This document shows, one piece after another, positions 45,245 to 54,038 of a stretch of DNA of 64,000 bases. The notes beneath the pieces are model-generated. The model worked only from the letters and a program-made list of their open reading frames with translations, had not been told where the DNA came from and ran no database searches. The stretch's first letter is position 1, and every line of letters begins with the position of its first letter. The stretch lies in NCBI GenBank assembly GCA_035509315.1, contig DATJLS010000002.1:1-64000 (forward strand), in the 5' to 3' direction. Origin of the DNA: JAKAWQ01 sp035509315. Its GTDB lineage: Bacteria; Pseudomonadota; Alphaproteobacteria; Acetobacterales; Acetobacteraceae. The position numbers and the translations under genes were made by a program.

Positions 45245-47064
45245 GACTCCGCCCTCGAGAACGCCTCGATCATGGCGCGGATCTCGTTGGGGTCGCCGCG
45301 TTCCATGACGCGGTGGGCGAGGCGGGCGCAATCGTCGGCGCGCAGGCCGCGGACCGCCTGCTTCACACGCGGAACAGCGGAGGCGTTCATGCTGAAGGAA
45401 CGTAAGCCGAGGCCGACAAGAAGCGGTATGAAGCGTGGATCGGCAGCCATCTCACCGCAGACGGATACGCTGCGGCGGGTGCGCAACGCGGCCTCGGTTG
45501 CGAACTGGACAAGGCGAAGCACGGCCGGATGGAGAGGATCGTAGAGGGCGGCAACGTCGGCGGCGCTGCGATCGACGGCAAGTGCATACATTGCGAGGTC
45601 GTTGGTGCCGATGGCGAAGAAATCGACCTCGAAGGCCAGGGCATCGGCGGCCAGCGCCGCGCCCGGCGTCTCGATCATGATGCCGAGCGGCGGTAGCGGC
45701 TCGGGCAGCCGCTCCCCGCGGCGACGCAGGCGCCGGACGACGCGCTCGTAGGTTTCCCGGGCGGCTCGCACCTCGGCCAGGCTGGTGACCATCGGGAGCA
45801 GGATGCGCACCGGCCCGGCGACCGCGGCGCGCAGGATGGCGGCAAGCTGTTCTTCGAAGAGCTCGGGCCGGCGCAGCAGGAGACGGATGCCGCGCATGCC
45901 GAGCGCGGGGTTGGCCTCTCCGGGGCTCGGCAGCATGACGCTGCCGCCGAAGGCCTCGACATCCTTCTCCCCACCCCAGTCGAGCACGCGGATGGTGACC
46001 GGATCGCCCGCCATTGCCTCGACGATGCTGCGATAATGGTCGGTCTGGACATCCTCGTCGGGCAGGTCCTCGCGGTTCATGAAGAGGAACTCGCTGCGCA
46101 GGAGGCCGATGCCGGCGGCCCCCGATTGCGCGACCAGCGGCAGTTCGCGGGGAAGCTCGAGATTGGCCTGGAGCTCGATCTTCTGGCCATCGAGGGTCTC
46201 GGCGGAAAGGCGGCGGAGCCGGCTCAGTCGCGCCCGCTCACGGGCGAAGGCGGCGAGCGAACGGCGGGCCGCGGCAAGGCTTTCCTCGGAGGGGTCGAGG
46301 ATGACGGTGCCGGAGGCGCCATCGACGATCGCGAGCGCGCCGGGGCGCACGGCTTCCGCGACACCGGCGGCGCCCAGCACGGAGGGAATGCCGAGGGCAC
46401 GGAGCAGGACGGCCGTATGACCCTCACGCCCGCCGATCGCGGCGGCGACGCCGGCGATGCGCGAGGGGTCGATCAGGGCGACGTCGGCGGGGCGGAGCTG
46501 CTCTGCGATCAGGACGGCGCCGTCGGGAAGGCTGGAAAAGCTTTGATAGGGCTGGCGGGTCAGGTTGCGGACGAGGCGGCGGGCGATCTCGTGCACTTCC
46601 TCCGCGCGGCGGCGTCGGCCCGTGCCCTCGTCGCCGGGCGTGGCGAGGATGGCTGTGGCGATCGCGTCCGCTTCCTCGGTGATGGCGGTCTCGGCGGTGA
46701 CCAGCCCCTCGGCGATGCGCCGGCGAGCGCCGCGGATCAGGCGCGAGGGACCAAGCATGCGGAGATAAGCGTCGATCAGCGGACCGATCTCGGCCTGGCT
46801 GTCCTCCGGCAGCAGGGACAGGCGCGCGCGGAGCTTTGCGAGCTGTTTGCGCGACTGGACGATCGCCGCCTCGAGCCGGGCGCCTTCGGCCTCGATATCG
46901 GCCGCGGCGATTTTCTGGTGGGCGATCTCGACCGGCGGCTCACGGGTGCCGAAAGCGGGGCCGATGCCGACGCCGGAAGCGATCGCGATCCCGAGGAACT
47001 GCTGCTCGGGCAGGGCGCGGCGGGCAGGAGACGGGCGCCGACGGGGTGTCTCAGTCCTGCTCAT
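45241..47064 (-). CDS. ptsI: PTS enzyme I (phosphoenolpyruvate-protein phosphotransferase)
   Basis: A 607-residue enzyme I that moves phosphate from PEP to HPr. It contains the N-terminal HPr-binding domain, the phospho-His swivel domain (GGREGHTAVLLRALGIPSVL, His in the GH pair) and the PEP-binding barrel (LLRSEFLFMNREDLPDEDVQ; FFAIGTNDLAMYALAVDRS; SVCGEMAADP). No GAF domain precedes it, so it is not the PtsP (EI-Ntr) type. The start overlaps ptsH by 14 bases and the end overlaps the ModE-like gene. No EIIB/EIIC permease is present, so the chain is regulatory. Confidence 0.92.
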   Translation of the reverse strand: MSRTETPRRRPSPARRALPEQQFLGIAIASGVGIGPAFGTREPPVEIAHQKIAAADIEAEGARLEAAIVQSRKQLAKLRARLSLLPEDSQAEIGPLIDAYLRMLGPSRLIRGARRRIAEGLVTAETAITEEADAIATAILATPGDEGTGRRRRAEEVHEIARRLVRNLTRQPYQSFSSLPDGAVLIAEQLRPADVALIDPSRIAGVAAAIGGREGHTAVLLRALGIPSVLGAAGVAEAVRPGALAIVDGASGTVILDPSEESLAAARRSLAAFARERARLSRLRRLSAETLDGQKIELQANLELPRELPLVAQSGAAGIGLLRSEFLFMNREDLPDEDVQTDHYRSIVEAMAGDPVTIRVLDWGGEKDVEAFGGSVMLPSPGEANPALGMRGIRLLLRRPELFEEQLAAILRAAVAGPVRILLPMVTSLAEVRAARETYERVVRRLRRRGERLPEPLPPLGIMIETPGAALAADALAFEVDFFAIGTNDLAMYALAVDRSAADVAALYDPLHPAVLRLVQFATEAALRTRRSVSVCGEMAADPRFIPLLVGLGLRSFSMNASAVPRVKQAVRGLRADDCARLAHRVMERGDPNEIRAMIEAFSRAES

Positions 47065-47350
47065 CGAAGCCGGCTTCGATGAGGGCGGTGAGCGCGTCCA
47101 GCGCCTCCTTGGCATCCCACCCTTCGGCGCGCAGCACGATCTCGCTGCCGGGGCCGGCACCAAGCATCATCAGGCCCATGATCGAGCGGGCGGAGACCGC
47201 CTGACCGTCCTTCACCACTTCGACCGAGGCGCCAAAACGTTCGGCGGTGGTTACCAGCCGGGCGGCAGCACGGGCATGCAGGCCGCGGCGGTTCGGAACA
47301 ATGACCGCGCGGCAGAGCACCGGGGGCTGCCCTGCCTGCGGCTCGCTCAT
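47051..47350 (-). CDS. ptsH: PTS phosphocarrier HPr
   Basis: A 99-residue HPr. The phosphorylated His25 is in NRRGLHARAAARLV, and Ser56 in SARSIMGLMMLGA is the site for HPr kinase. It is a little longer than usual at the N-terminus. It links enzyme I to EIIA and is the substrate of the HprK encoded in the same operon. Its ATG overlaps the EIIA stop by four bases. Confidence 0.94.
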   Translation of the reverse strand: MSEPQAGQPPVLCRAVIVPNRRGLHARAAARLVTTAERFGASVEVVKDGQAVSARSIMGLMMLGAGPGSEIVLRAEGWDAKEALDALTALIEAGFDEQD

Positions 47351-47775
47351 TTGGCGCTGCCGTTGCCGTTGACTTTGTCGCCGTGCAGGACGTGGGAGGC
47401 AGAGGCGATATATTTTCGCCCGGCCTCCTGGGCGCAAACCACTGCGGAAGCGAGAGGCTCGTTTGAACGAACCTTGGCGAGCTTGACCAGCATCGGCAGG
47501 TTGACGCCCGCCAGCACTTCGACGCCCTTGCGCTCCATCATGGAGATGGCGAGGTTGGAAGGCGTGCCACCGAACATATCGGTGAGGAGGACAACCCCAT
47601 CCCCCGTATCGACGCTTTCGATGCAGTGCTGGATGTCCGTCCGCCGCCCCTCGATATCGTCGTTCGGGCTGATACAGACGGTGGCGACGTTGCGCTGTGC
47701 ACCGACCACATGCTCCATCGCCGCGCGCAACTCCTCGGCCAAGCGGCCATGGGTGACGAGAACCATTCCAATCAT
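47347..47775 (-). CDS. PTS EIIA component, mannose/fructose family
   Basis: A 142-residue EIIA of the Man family. The phosphate-accepting His9 is in MIGMVLVTHGRLAEEL, and the LLTDMFGGTPSNLAISMM stretch is diagnostic. In alphaproteobacteria this EIIA acts without a sugar permease and signals phosphorylation state to regulators or transporters. It sits between rapZ and ptsH with four-base overlaps on both sides. Confidence 0.93.
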   Translation of the reverse strand: MIGMVLVTHGRLAEELRAAMEHVVGAQRNVATVCISPNDDIEGRRTDIQHCIESVDTGDGVVLLTDMFGGTPSNLAISMMERKGVEVLAGVNLPMLVKLAKVRSNEPLASAVVCAQEAGRKYIASASHVLHGDKVNGNGSAK

Positions 47776-48719
47776 GTTTGTTGCCGATCGCTCATCGCGG
47801 GACTGTCGGACCTCCTCGGGTTGACTTCCGGCGTACCACCGGCGCCCGGCATCCATGCCGGGAGGTCGCGATGTGTTGTCGCCACGCGCCAGCCCGCCCC
47901 TCCCAGAACCTCGCTGATCCGCTCCGCCACATGCACCGACCGGTGCTTGCCTCCCGTGCATCCGACGGCAATCGTGACGTAACTTTTGCCCTCCTGCCGA
48001 TAGCGCGGCAAGAGCAGGACCAGCAGATCACACATCCGTGCGAAGAAGGCGGCGTAGTCGGGGTCGGCCTCGATATAGGCGCCGATCGCCGGATCGCGGC
48101 CGGTGAGGGGGCGAAGCTCGGGCACATAGTGGGGGTTACGGAGGAAACGGACATCGAAGACGAGATCCGCCTCGCGGGGCAAGCCGGCCGCATAGGAGAA
48201 GGAGACCAGGGCGACGGTCGGGCCGGTGTCGGCGCCTGAGGCGAAATGGCCACCGATTAGCCGTCTGAGCTCCGAAGGAGTCGTCTCCGAGGTATCGATA
48301 AGGAGGTCGGCGGCGGCACGCAGCGACGCGGTGACGATGCGCTCGGCGGCGATGCCGTCGGCGACCTTACCCGCGGGGGCGAGCGGATGGCGGCGCCGGC
48401 TCTCGGTATAGCGGCGGAGAAGCACGGGATCGTCGGCCTCGGCGAAGACCAGGCTTGGGGCAAGCGCCGGATTCCGGCGCAGTGCTGTGAGGGCGGCGAT
48501 CACGGAAGCGGGATCGAAACCGCGGGTGCGGGCATCGATTCCGATGGCGAGCGGACGGTCGCTGCGGCTGAGGAGGGAATCGAGAAGGGGAAGCGGAGGA
48601 TTGTCCACCGCCTCGTAGCCGAGATCCTCGAAGGCATGGAGGACGGTCCCCTTGCCGGCGCCCGAGAGGCCGGTGACGAGGACGACCCTAAGGCACGCCG
48701 GAGCTGGCTCGGCGCTCAT
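47772..48719 (-). CDS. rapZ: RNase adaptor protein RapZ
   Basis: A 315-residue protein of the RapZ/YvcJ family with a Walker A motif (VTGLSGAGKGTVLHAFEDLG) and the conserved C-terminal CTGGKHRSVHVAE. In enterics it is an RNase E adaptor controlling GlmS through small RNAs and binds glucosamine-6-phosphate; in alphaproteobacteria the role is less known. It is embedded in the hprK-rapZ-EIIA-ptsH-ptsI operon with ATGA overlaps at both ends. Confidence 0.93.
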   Translation of the reverse strand: MSAEPAPACLRVVLVTGLSGAGKGTVLHAFEDLGYEAVDNPPLPLLDSLLSRSDRPLAIGIDARTRGFDPASVIAALTALRRNPALAPSLVFAEADDPVLLRRYTESRRRHPLAPAGKVADGIAAERIVTASLRAAADLLIDTSETTPSELRRLIGGHFASGADTGPTVALVSFSYAAGLPREADLVFDVRFLRNPHYVPELRPLTGRDPAIGAYIEADPDYAAFFARMCDLLVLLLPRYRQEGKSYVTIAVGCTGGKHRSVHVAERISEVLGGAGWRVATTHRDLPAWMPGAGGTPEVNPRRSDSPAMSDRQQT

Positions 48720-49138
48720 GCAGCGAAAGCTCCGGCTTGCAGTCTGATATGGCCGAGCGCGCAGGCCAGCGCGAGCCCCACACGGGCGGGGGCTGAAGGA
48801 CATCGCGGGTCGAGGGCAATAAGCGGCAGCCCGGTCTCCGCATGGCGGGCCGGTTGCGGCAGGCGCTCGGGCGAAGCGGCCAGATCGACGGTCAGCGCAA
48901 GACGCGCTGCCGCTGTCCAGGGCAAGCGTACAAGACCGAGGCCGCGGACCTCGAGCAATCCGGCAAGCTCGGGCGGGGCGGAGGCAACGCCGTCCATGAT
49001 CTCCACCCTGTCATCGGCGACCAGGGTAAAGCCGTGGTCGAGGAGGCGCAGCAGCAGGTCGGACTTGCCCGTCCCGGAGGGCCCGAGCAGCAATACGCCT
49101 GCGCCGCCGCGGGCGGCACAGCTCGCATGTATCTGCAT
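48716..49138 (-). CDS. hprK: HPr kinase/phosphorylase, short alphaproteobacterial form
   Basis: A 140-residue protein with only the catalytic kinase domain: Walker A at 19-26 (LLLGPSGTGKSDLLLRLLD) and HGFTLVADDRVEI, as in the truncated HprK of alphaproteobacteria, about half the length of the Firmicute enzyme. It phosphorylates HPr on Ser. No good ribosome binding site precedes the ATG at 49138. A longer start cannot be ruled out, but the upstream frame is a 13-bp repeat-encoded Pro/Arg-rich stretch. The chvG/chvI genes commonly found before hprK are not in this window. Confidence 0.88.
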   Translation of the reverse strand: MQIHASCAARGGAGVLLLGPSGTGKSDLLLRLLDHGFTLVADDRVEIMDGVASAPPELAGLLEVRGLGLVRLPWTAAARLALTVDLAASPERLPQPARHAETGLPLIALDPRCPSAPARVGLALACALGHIRLQAGAFAA

Positions 49139-49233
49139 GGCGGCGCGCAATGTGGTGCGGATCGCGGGCAAAGAAAAGCAGCATGTGGCCAAACGACGAC
49201 CATGCCAGCGTACCACGCATGGGACCGGGGCAC

Positions 49234-49285
49234 AGGACGGGCGCACGGGACGGGCGCACGGGACGGGCGCACGAGACGGGGCGGC
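49234..49285. repeat. Tandem 13-bp repeat upstream of hprK
   Basis: Units 49234-49246 (one substitution), 49247-49259 and 49260-49272 (both GGGACGGGCGCAC), followed by a partial degenerate fourth unit. It lies about 100 bases before the hprK start, within its likely promoter/leader zone. Copy number could vary by slippage. Confidence 0.8.
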
Positions 49286-49437
49286 GATCCTTCTCCCCAG
49301 CGGCGATAGAAGGAGCTGGTTCTCGGGTGACTTTCGCCGATAGTCCTTCCCGGAGGGCACGCCCGACCCTGGAAAGCTGGCGCGGGGGATGACCGAGATG
49401 GTAGAGCGGCGGGAGGCGAGGCGCGCGGGCTAGGTTT

Positions 49438-51513
49438 ATGAAATCGGATGGTGCCGACGCGGGGTTTGATGCGGTCGTGTGGCCGAGCCTCCACGCCTGG
49501 GTCTTTTCGATCAAGACCTTCGCGAGCGCGATGCTGGCGCTGTGGATCGCTCTTCAGCTGGACCTCGACCGGCCTTACTGGGCGATGGCCACGGTCTATA
49601 TCGTGGCTCAGCCTCTGACCGGGGCGATGCGCTCGAAGGCGATCTATCGCTTCGCCGGCACGCTGGTCGGTGCGATCGTCACTCTGGCTCTGCTGCCGAA
49701 TCTGGTCGATACGCCGAACCTACTGGTTGGCGCCTTCGCGCTCTGGATCGGGATCTGCATCTATTTCTCCGTTTTGGACCGGACGCCCCGCAGCTATTTC
49801 TTCCTCCTTGCCGGATTTACGGTCGCCCTGATCGGGTTCCCGAGCGTCGATACGCCGGGGGCGATCTGGTACGTGGTGCTGGCGCGTGTCGAAGAGATTA
49901 CACTCGGGATCGTCTGCACGACGGTGATCGGCAGCGTCGTTTTCCCCACGCCGCTCGGCCCCGGGCTTACCGCACGGCTTGACGGCTGGTTGCAGAATGC
50001 GGCGACCTGGATCGTGGGCGTGCTCACGGAGGACCCGGACAAAGCGGCGCTTTGGGCGGCGCAGCGTCGGTTGGCGGGCGATGCCGTCGAGATCGGGTTG
50101 CTGATGACGCATCTCGGCTTTGACACATCGAACCTGCAGACAGGGACCGTGCCGGTGGGGTTGCTGCGCCAGCGTGTGATGCTGCTGATGCCGGTGTTGA
50201 ACGGCATGGCGGACAGGATCGGCGTGCTTCGCAACGACGGGGCGATCAACGCACCGTTGAGACAATTGCTGAACCATATGTCCGAATGGACCCGCACCGC
50301 GCGCACGAGCGATCTTGCGGAGGCGGAGCGGGTTCGAGCCGAGATCGCGGCGGTGGAGCCGACGATCGACGCTCGGGCGAGTTGGGACGATATCGTAACG
50401 AGCGGCCTGCTGGCGCGGCTTGGCGAGCTCGCCGACCTTCTGCACGATATCATCGCGCTCAGGCGGCAGATTCGGCAGGGCCGGTCTCGCCTTCCGGAAC
50501 TTGCCGTCCCACCGGCCGTGACCGCACGGATGCGCCAGCACCGGGATCACGTGATGGCGCTGCATTCCGCGCTGGCTGTGGCGTTCGTCGTTGGCCTGAT
50601 CTCGGCCTTCTGGATCGCCACCGCTTGGCCCGAAGGCGCCGAGGCGGCATCGCTCGCGGCGGTGGGCGCGGCATTCTTCGCGGCGCGGGACGATCCGGCC
50701 TCTGAGATCACCAGTTTTACGTACTGTGTGCTGATCGCGCTCGTGCTCGATGCGGTCTATCTTTTCGTCATCCTGCCGCAGGTGGATGGTTTCGGTATGC
50801 TGATGCTCGCCTTCGCCCCGGCATACTTATTGCTAGGGGTGTTGGCGGCTTTTCCCCCGACGGCCATCGCGGCGACGCCGGTTGCGTTCCTTTCGGCCAC
50901 GCTGCTCGCGCTGAGCAGCAGGTACAGTGCTGACTTCGCCAGTTTTGTGAATGACGGGATCGCCGCCCTGATCGGGCTCGGCGCCACATCGATCATAATT
51001 CGGATCATCCGTTCCGTGAGCGCAGAATGGACGACGGCACGGCTTTTGCGCCGTAACCGGGTCGATATCGCGCGCGCCGCGCTCAACCACGACCCGCAGA
51101 CTCGTGAAGCCTTCGCAGGATTGATGGTGGATCGCCTGGGGTTGGTGGTCTCGCGGATGGCCGCCAGTGCGCCGGATACAGCTAAGACCGCCGCAGCGGC
51201 GCTGGCGGATCTGCGCGTTGGGATGAACGTGATCGATCTGCAAAATGCAATGGGCAGGCTGACAAAGGCAGAACGGGATGCGGTGCATGCGATGCTGACG
51301 GCACTCGCTCAGCATTTTCTCCACCGCAGACCGGCCGGGCTGGAGTTGCGGGAGGCGATCGACCGCGCGATCGCCGCAGTGACCAGCAAGCCCGATGCGG
51401 CAACACCGGACATGCTGAGGTGTCTGAGCGGGATCCGCCGGGCGCTTTTCCCGGACGCCGCGCCCTATACGCCGTGGCTGGCGGACAGCGCTCTGGAAAG
51501 GCAACCGGCATGA
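49438..51513 (+). CDS. FUSC-family (AaeB-like) aromatic acid exporter subunit
   Basis: A 691-residue inner-membrane protein of the FUSC/aromatic acid exporter family. It has two blocks of hydrophobic segments (about 17-165 and 375-530) separated by a long soluble helical domain, as in AaeB and in p-hydroxybenzoic acid efflux pumps. The N-terminal LQLDLDRPYWAMATVYIVAQ is characteristic (YWA...VYIV). The gene is followed with a four-base overlap by a DUF1656 gene and then an HlyD gene. This is the standard aaeB-aaeX-aaeA type cassette. No LysR regulator is adjacent. Confidence 0.9.
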   Translation: MKSDGADAGFDAVVWPSLHAWVFSIKTFASAMLALWIALQLDLDRPYWAMATVYIVAQPLTGAMRSKAIYRFAGTLVGAIVTLALLPNLVDTPNLLVGAFALWIGICIYFSVLDRTPRSYFFLLAGFTVALIGFPSVDTPGAIWYVVLARVEEITLGIVCTTVIGSVVFPTPLGPGLTARLDGWLQNAATWIVGVLTEDPDKAALWAAQRRLAGDAVEIGLLMTHLGFDTSNLQTGTVPVGLLRQRVMLLMPVLNGMADRIGVLRNDGAINAPLRQLLNHMSEWTRTARTSDLAEAERVRAEIAAVEPTIDARASWDDIVTSGLLARLGELADLLHDIIALRRQIRQGRSRLPELAVPPAVTARMRQHRDHVMALHSALAVAFVVGLISAFWIATAWPEGAEAASLAAVGAAFFAARDDPASEITSFTYCVLIALVLDAVYLFVILPQVDGFGMLMLAFAPAYLLLGVLAAFPPTAIAATPVAFLSATLLALSSRYSADFASFVNDGIAALIGLGATSIIIRIIRSVSAEWTTARLLRRNRVDIARAALNHDPQTREAFAGLMVDRLGLVVSRMAASAPDTAKTAAAALADLRVGMNVIDLQNAMGRLTKAERDAVHAMLTALAQHFLHRRPAGLELREAIDRAIAAVTSKPDAATPDMLRCLSGIRRALFPDAAPYTPWLADSALERQPA

Positions 51514-51722
51514 TCGGCGAGGTTGCCATCGGCGGCGTCTTCGTGATGCGGATGCTGGTCTCGCTGGTGATCGCGATGGCGATCGTTGCGCTGCTGCGCC
51601 GGATGCTCGCTTGGTGCGGTGTTTATCGGTTCGTCTGGCACCGTCCGCTGTTCGACCTGGCGTTGCTCGTTATCGTGCTTGGAGGAGTGGTTGCGGCGAG
51701 CGGATCATGGCTGACACCCTGA
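51510..51722 (+). CDS. DUF1656 (AaeX-like) small membrane protein
   Basis: A 70-residue protein with two hydrophobic segments (GVFVMRMLVSLVIAMAIVAL and FDLALLVIVLGGVVAASGSW) around the YRFVWHRPLFD motif of DUF1656. It always accompanies FUSC/HlyD exporters; the role is not known. It overlaps both neighbours (four bases with the FUSC gene, 16 with the HlyD gene). Confidence 0.9.
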   Translation: MIGEVAIGGVFVMRMLVSLVIAMAIVALLRRMLAWCGVYRFVWHRPLFDLALLVIVLGGVVAASGSWLTP

Positions 51723-52666
51723 GAGTGCAGAACGAAGATCGGCCGCCCCATACCGAGCGCCGGACGGGGGGGTGGACGGAGGGCGCGGCGGCACGGTTCT
51801 TCGCCCGGGCGATACGTCTCGCCGTGACGGCCGTGGTGGTGGGCGTGGCTGCCTTCGTGGGTTGGCGGCTCTGGGTCTATGACATGAATGCGCCCTGGAC
51901 GCGCGACGGTGTGGTGCGTGCCGATGTCGTGCAGGTGACGACGGACGTCTCCGGCCTGGTGAGCCAGGTGCTGGTGCACGACAACGAGACGGTGCGGAAG
52001 GATCAGGTGCTGTTCCGCATCGATCCCCAGCGTTTTCGCCTCGCGATACAGCAGGCGGAGGCCACGGTCGCGAGCCGACGGGCGGAAGCCGATGAGGCGG
52101 TGCGGGAGGCGAGTCGCTTTGGCTCGCTCAACACTCTCTCGGTCTCGACGGAGCAACAGCAACAGCGATTCGCGGTTGCCGCCGAAGATGCGGCAGCCTA
52201 TCAGCAGGCGCTGGCGGATCTCGGAGTCGCGCGGCTCAATCTCGTGCGGTCAGAAGTGCGGGCGCCGGTCAATGGCTATATCACCAATTTTCAGATGCGG
52301 CCGGGTGACTATGTCGAGGCGGGTCAACCCGTCTTTGCGCTGATCGACAGCGACAGCTTCTATGTGGATGCCTATTTCGAGGAGACACGGCTGCCGCACA
52401 TCGCGTTGGGCGATCCTGCCCGTGTTCATCTCCTGGGCCAAAGCCAGGTGATCGAGGGGCATGTGCAGAGCATTGCCCGCGGCATTACCGACCGTGAGCA
52501 GGTGAGCGGGAGCGATTTGTTGGCCAACGTCAACCCCACCTTCAGTTGGGTGCGGCTGGCGCAGCGGATTCCGGTGCGGATTGCGTTGGACCATGTGCCG
52601 GCAGGCGTGAGCCTGGTGGTGGGGCGAACCGCGACAGTTGATGTGATTCCGCGCGACACGAAGTAG
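51707..52666 (+). CDS. HlyD-family adaptor (AaeA-like)
   Basis: A 319-residue membrane fusion protein. A single N-terminal transmembrane anchor (AIRLAVTAVVVGVAAFVGWR), the lipoyl half VQVTTDVSGLVSQVLVHDNE, a helical hairpin, the second half VRAPVNGYITNFQMRPGDYV and a beta-barrel with SYFEE-like YFEETRLPHI are visible. It should link the FUSC subunit to the periplasm or an outer-membrane channel. The start ATG at 51707 lies inside the DUF1656 gene. Confidence 0.9.
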   Translation: MADTLRVQNEDRPPHTERRTGGWTEGAAARFFARAIRLAVTAVVVGVAAFVGWRLWVYDMNAPWTRDGVVRADVVQVTTDVSGLVSQVLVHDNETVRKDQVLFRIDPQRFRLAIQQAEATVASRRAEADEAVREASRFGSLNTLSVSTEQQQQRFAVAAEDAAAYQQALADLGVARLNLVRSEVRAPVNGYITNFQMRPGDYVEAGQPVFALIDSDSFYVDAYFEETRLPHIALGDPARVHLLGQSQVIEGHVQSIARGITDREQVSGSDLLANVNPTFSWVRLAQRIPVRIALDHVPAGVSLVVGRTATVDVIPRDTK

Positions 52667-52776
52667 GGCGTCGTGCGCTGGATCGATGTGGATGGCTTCC
52701 GGCGGAAGCGGAGCCCCGATCGCGTCCACGCGGACCCCGATGGCTTCGCGGACCGCCAAAGCCAGGGGGAAACCGT

Positions 52777-53130
52777 CTAGGGGTCGCGGGAGAGTCCCCG
52801 GGAGGCAAGGGCTTCAAGATAGCGTTGCCAGCGGTCCGTCTGCTCCTGGCCCAAACCATAAAGGTAATCCCAAGAATAGATGCCGGTGTCGTGCAGATCG
52901 TCGAAGGTGAGGCGGATGGCGTAGTTGCCGACCGGCTCGATCTGGATGACGCCGACATGGCGGCGGCCGGGGACGATCTGCTTCTGTTCCGGGCTGTGGC
53001 CCTGGACCTCGGCGCTAGGGCTTTCGACGCGGAGATACTCGGCGGGAAGGATGAAGCGGCTGCCATCGTCGAATGTGATCTCGAGCGTCTTCTCTGCGCG
53101 CCGGAGATGGATTTCGGTGGGCAGCGGCAC
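52777..53130 (-). CDS. DUF971 (gamma-butyrobetaine hydroxylase N-terminal-like) protein
   Basis: A 117-residue protein of the DUF971 family, a small domain also found at the N-terminus of gamma-butyrobetaine hydroxylase, linked to iron-sulfur/ApbC-type functions by gene context. Motifs: IHLRRAEKTLEITFDDGSRF; IQIEPVGNYAIRLTFDDLHD; GIYSWDYLYGL. The best start is the GTG at 53130, four bases after the stop of the Trm112-like gene. An upstream ATG would add a low-complexity shadow. Confidence 0.85.
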   Translation of the reverse strand: MPLPTEIHLRRAEKTLEITFDDGSRFILPAEYLRVESPSAEVQGHSPEQKQIVPGRRHVGVIQIEPVGNYAIRLTFDDLHDTGIYSWDYLYGLGQEQTDRWQRYLEALASRGLSRDP

Positions 53131-53134
53131 GGGG

Positions 53135-53344
53135 TCAGCCTTCGAGCTTGCGGGCCTCGTCGGGCAGCATGATGGGAATGCCGTCGCGGATCGGGTAGGC
53201 AAGGCCGGCCTTGCGGCTGATCAGTTCGTTGTGAGCGCGATCATACTCGAGCGGGCCTTTGGTCAGTGGGCAGACGAGGATTTCGAGCAGTCGAGGATCG
53301 ACTGGGATCGGACGGGGGGGCAGCTCGGACGTTGGATCGGGCAT
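53135..53344 (-). CDS. Trm112-family protein (UPF0434/YcaR)
   Basis: A 69-residue protein with the Trm112 core LLEILVCPLTKGPLEYD, ELISRKAGLAYPIRDGIPIM and LPDEARKL. Proteins of this family act as partners of methyltransferases or are uncharacterised (YcaR). Only one Cys remains of the four that bind zinc in eukaryotic Trm112, which is normal for bacteria. It lies in the run lon-like, trm112, DUF971. Confidence 0.92.
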   Translation of the reverse strand: MPDPTSELPPRPIPVDPRLLEILVCPLTKGPLEYDRAHNELISRKAGLAYPIRDGIPIMLPDEARKLEG

Positions 53345-53351
53345 CAGGGCA

Positions 53352-54023
53352 TCAGCTCATGAGAGGGGTTTTCTCGGTCTCGCCGCCGGGCGGAGCGTAG
53401 GCGTTGAGCTTGAGCAGGGCGAGCAGCGTTTCGCCGCGGCTCCGTTCATCGGGCGCCTCGAGCAAAGCTTGTTTTTCGGTGGGCGCGAAAGGGCAAAGAG
53501 TGCTGAGGGTGCCGATAAGATGCTCGTCCGGCAGGGATTCGAGCGCCTTCCAATCGGCACCAAGGCCACGGGCGGCAAGATAGGCGCGGAGGGCTTCGAG
53601 CAGGGGCTCACGGGCCATGACGGGTGCGGAAGGCGCGGCGAGATCGGTGAGAAAGGAAACGAGGTCGGCCCGAACGCGACGATATCCGCGTTCGAGCGGA
53701 AGTTCGGCCAGGGCGCGGAAGCGGATGACGCCGGCCAGGGTGATGAGGTAGCGGCCATCATCGGTTTCGCTGAAGGCAACGAGACGACCGAGGCAGCCGA
53801 CGGCGAAAAGGGTAGCGCCGGTGGGGACGTCCGCGCGGGAGGGATCGGGCTGGATCATCCCGAAAAAACGGCCGCGACCGAGCGCATCCTCCACCATCGC
53901 GAGGTAGCGTGGCTCGAAAATATTGAGCGGAAGTCTCGTGCGCGGGAGGAGAAGGGCGCCCGCGAGCGGGAAGACGGGAAACTCCGTCGGCAGATCGGCG
54001 AGGCGAGGCGCGGGCACCGGCAT
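53352..54023 (-). CDS. Lon N-terminal substrate-binding domain protein
   Basis: A 223-residue stand-alone LON-N (PUA-like) domain: FPVFPLAGALLLPRTRLPLN, IFEPRYLAMVEDAL, GRFFGMIQPD and a helical C-terminal part. No AAA or protease domain follows, so this is the common single-domain homologue, not Lon protease. The ends meet the Trm112-like gene (seven-base gap) and the CnoX-like gene (15-base gap). Confidence 0.92.
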   Translation of the reverse strand: MPVPAPRLADLPTEFPVFPLAGALLLPRTRLPLNIFEPRYLAMVEDALGRGRFFGMIQPDPSRADVPTGATLFAVGCLGRLVAFSETDDGRYLITLAGVIRFRALAELPLERGYRRVRADLVSFLTDLAAPSAPVMAREPLLEALRAYLAARGLGADWKALESLPDEHLIGTLSTLCPFAPTEKQALLEAPDERSRGETLLALLKLNAYAPPGGETEKTPLMS

Positions 54024-54038
54024 GGATGGCGGGAGGGC

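Noticed and set aside
45241..47064. Annotation of the enzyme I as PtsP of the nitrogen PTS
   Set aside because: PtsP carries an N-terminal GAF domain; this protein starts directly with the HPr-binding domain and has 607 residues, so ptsI fits better.
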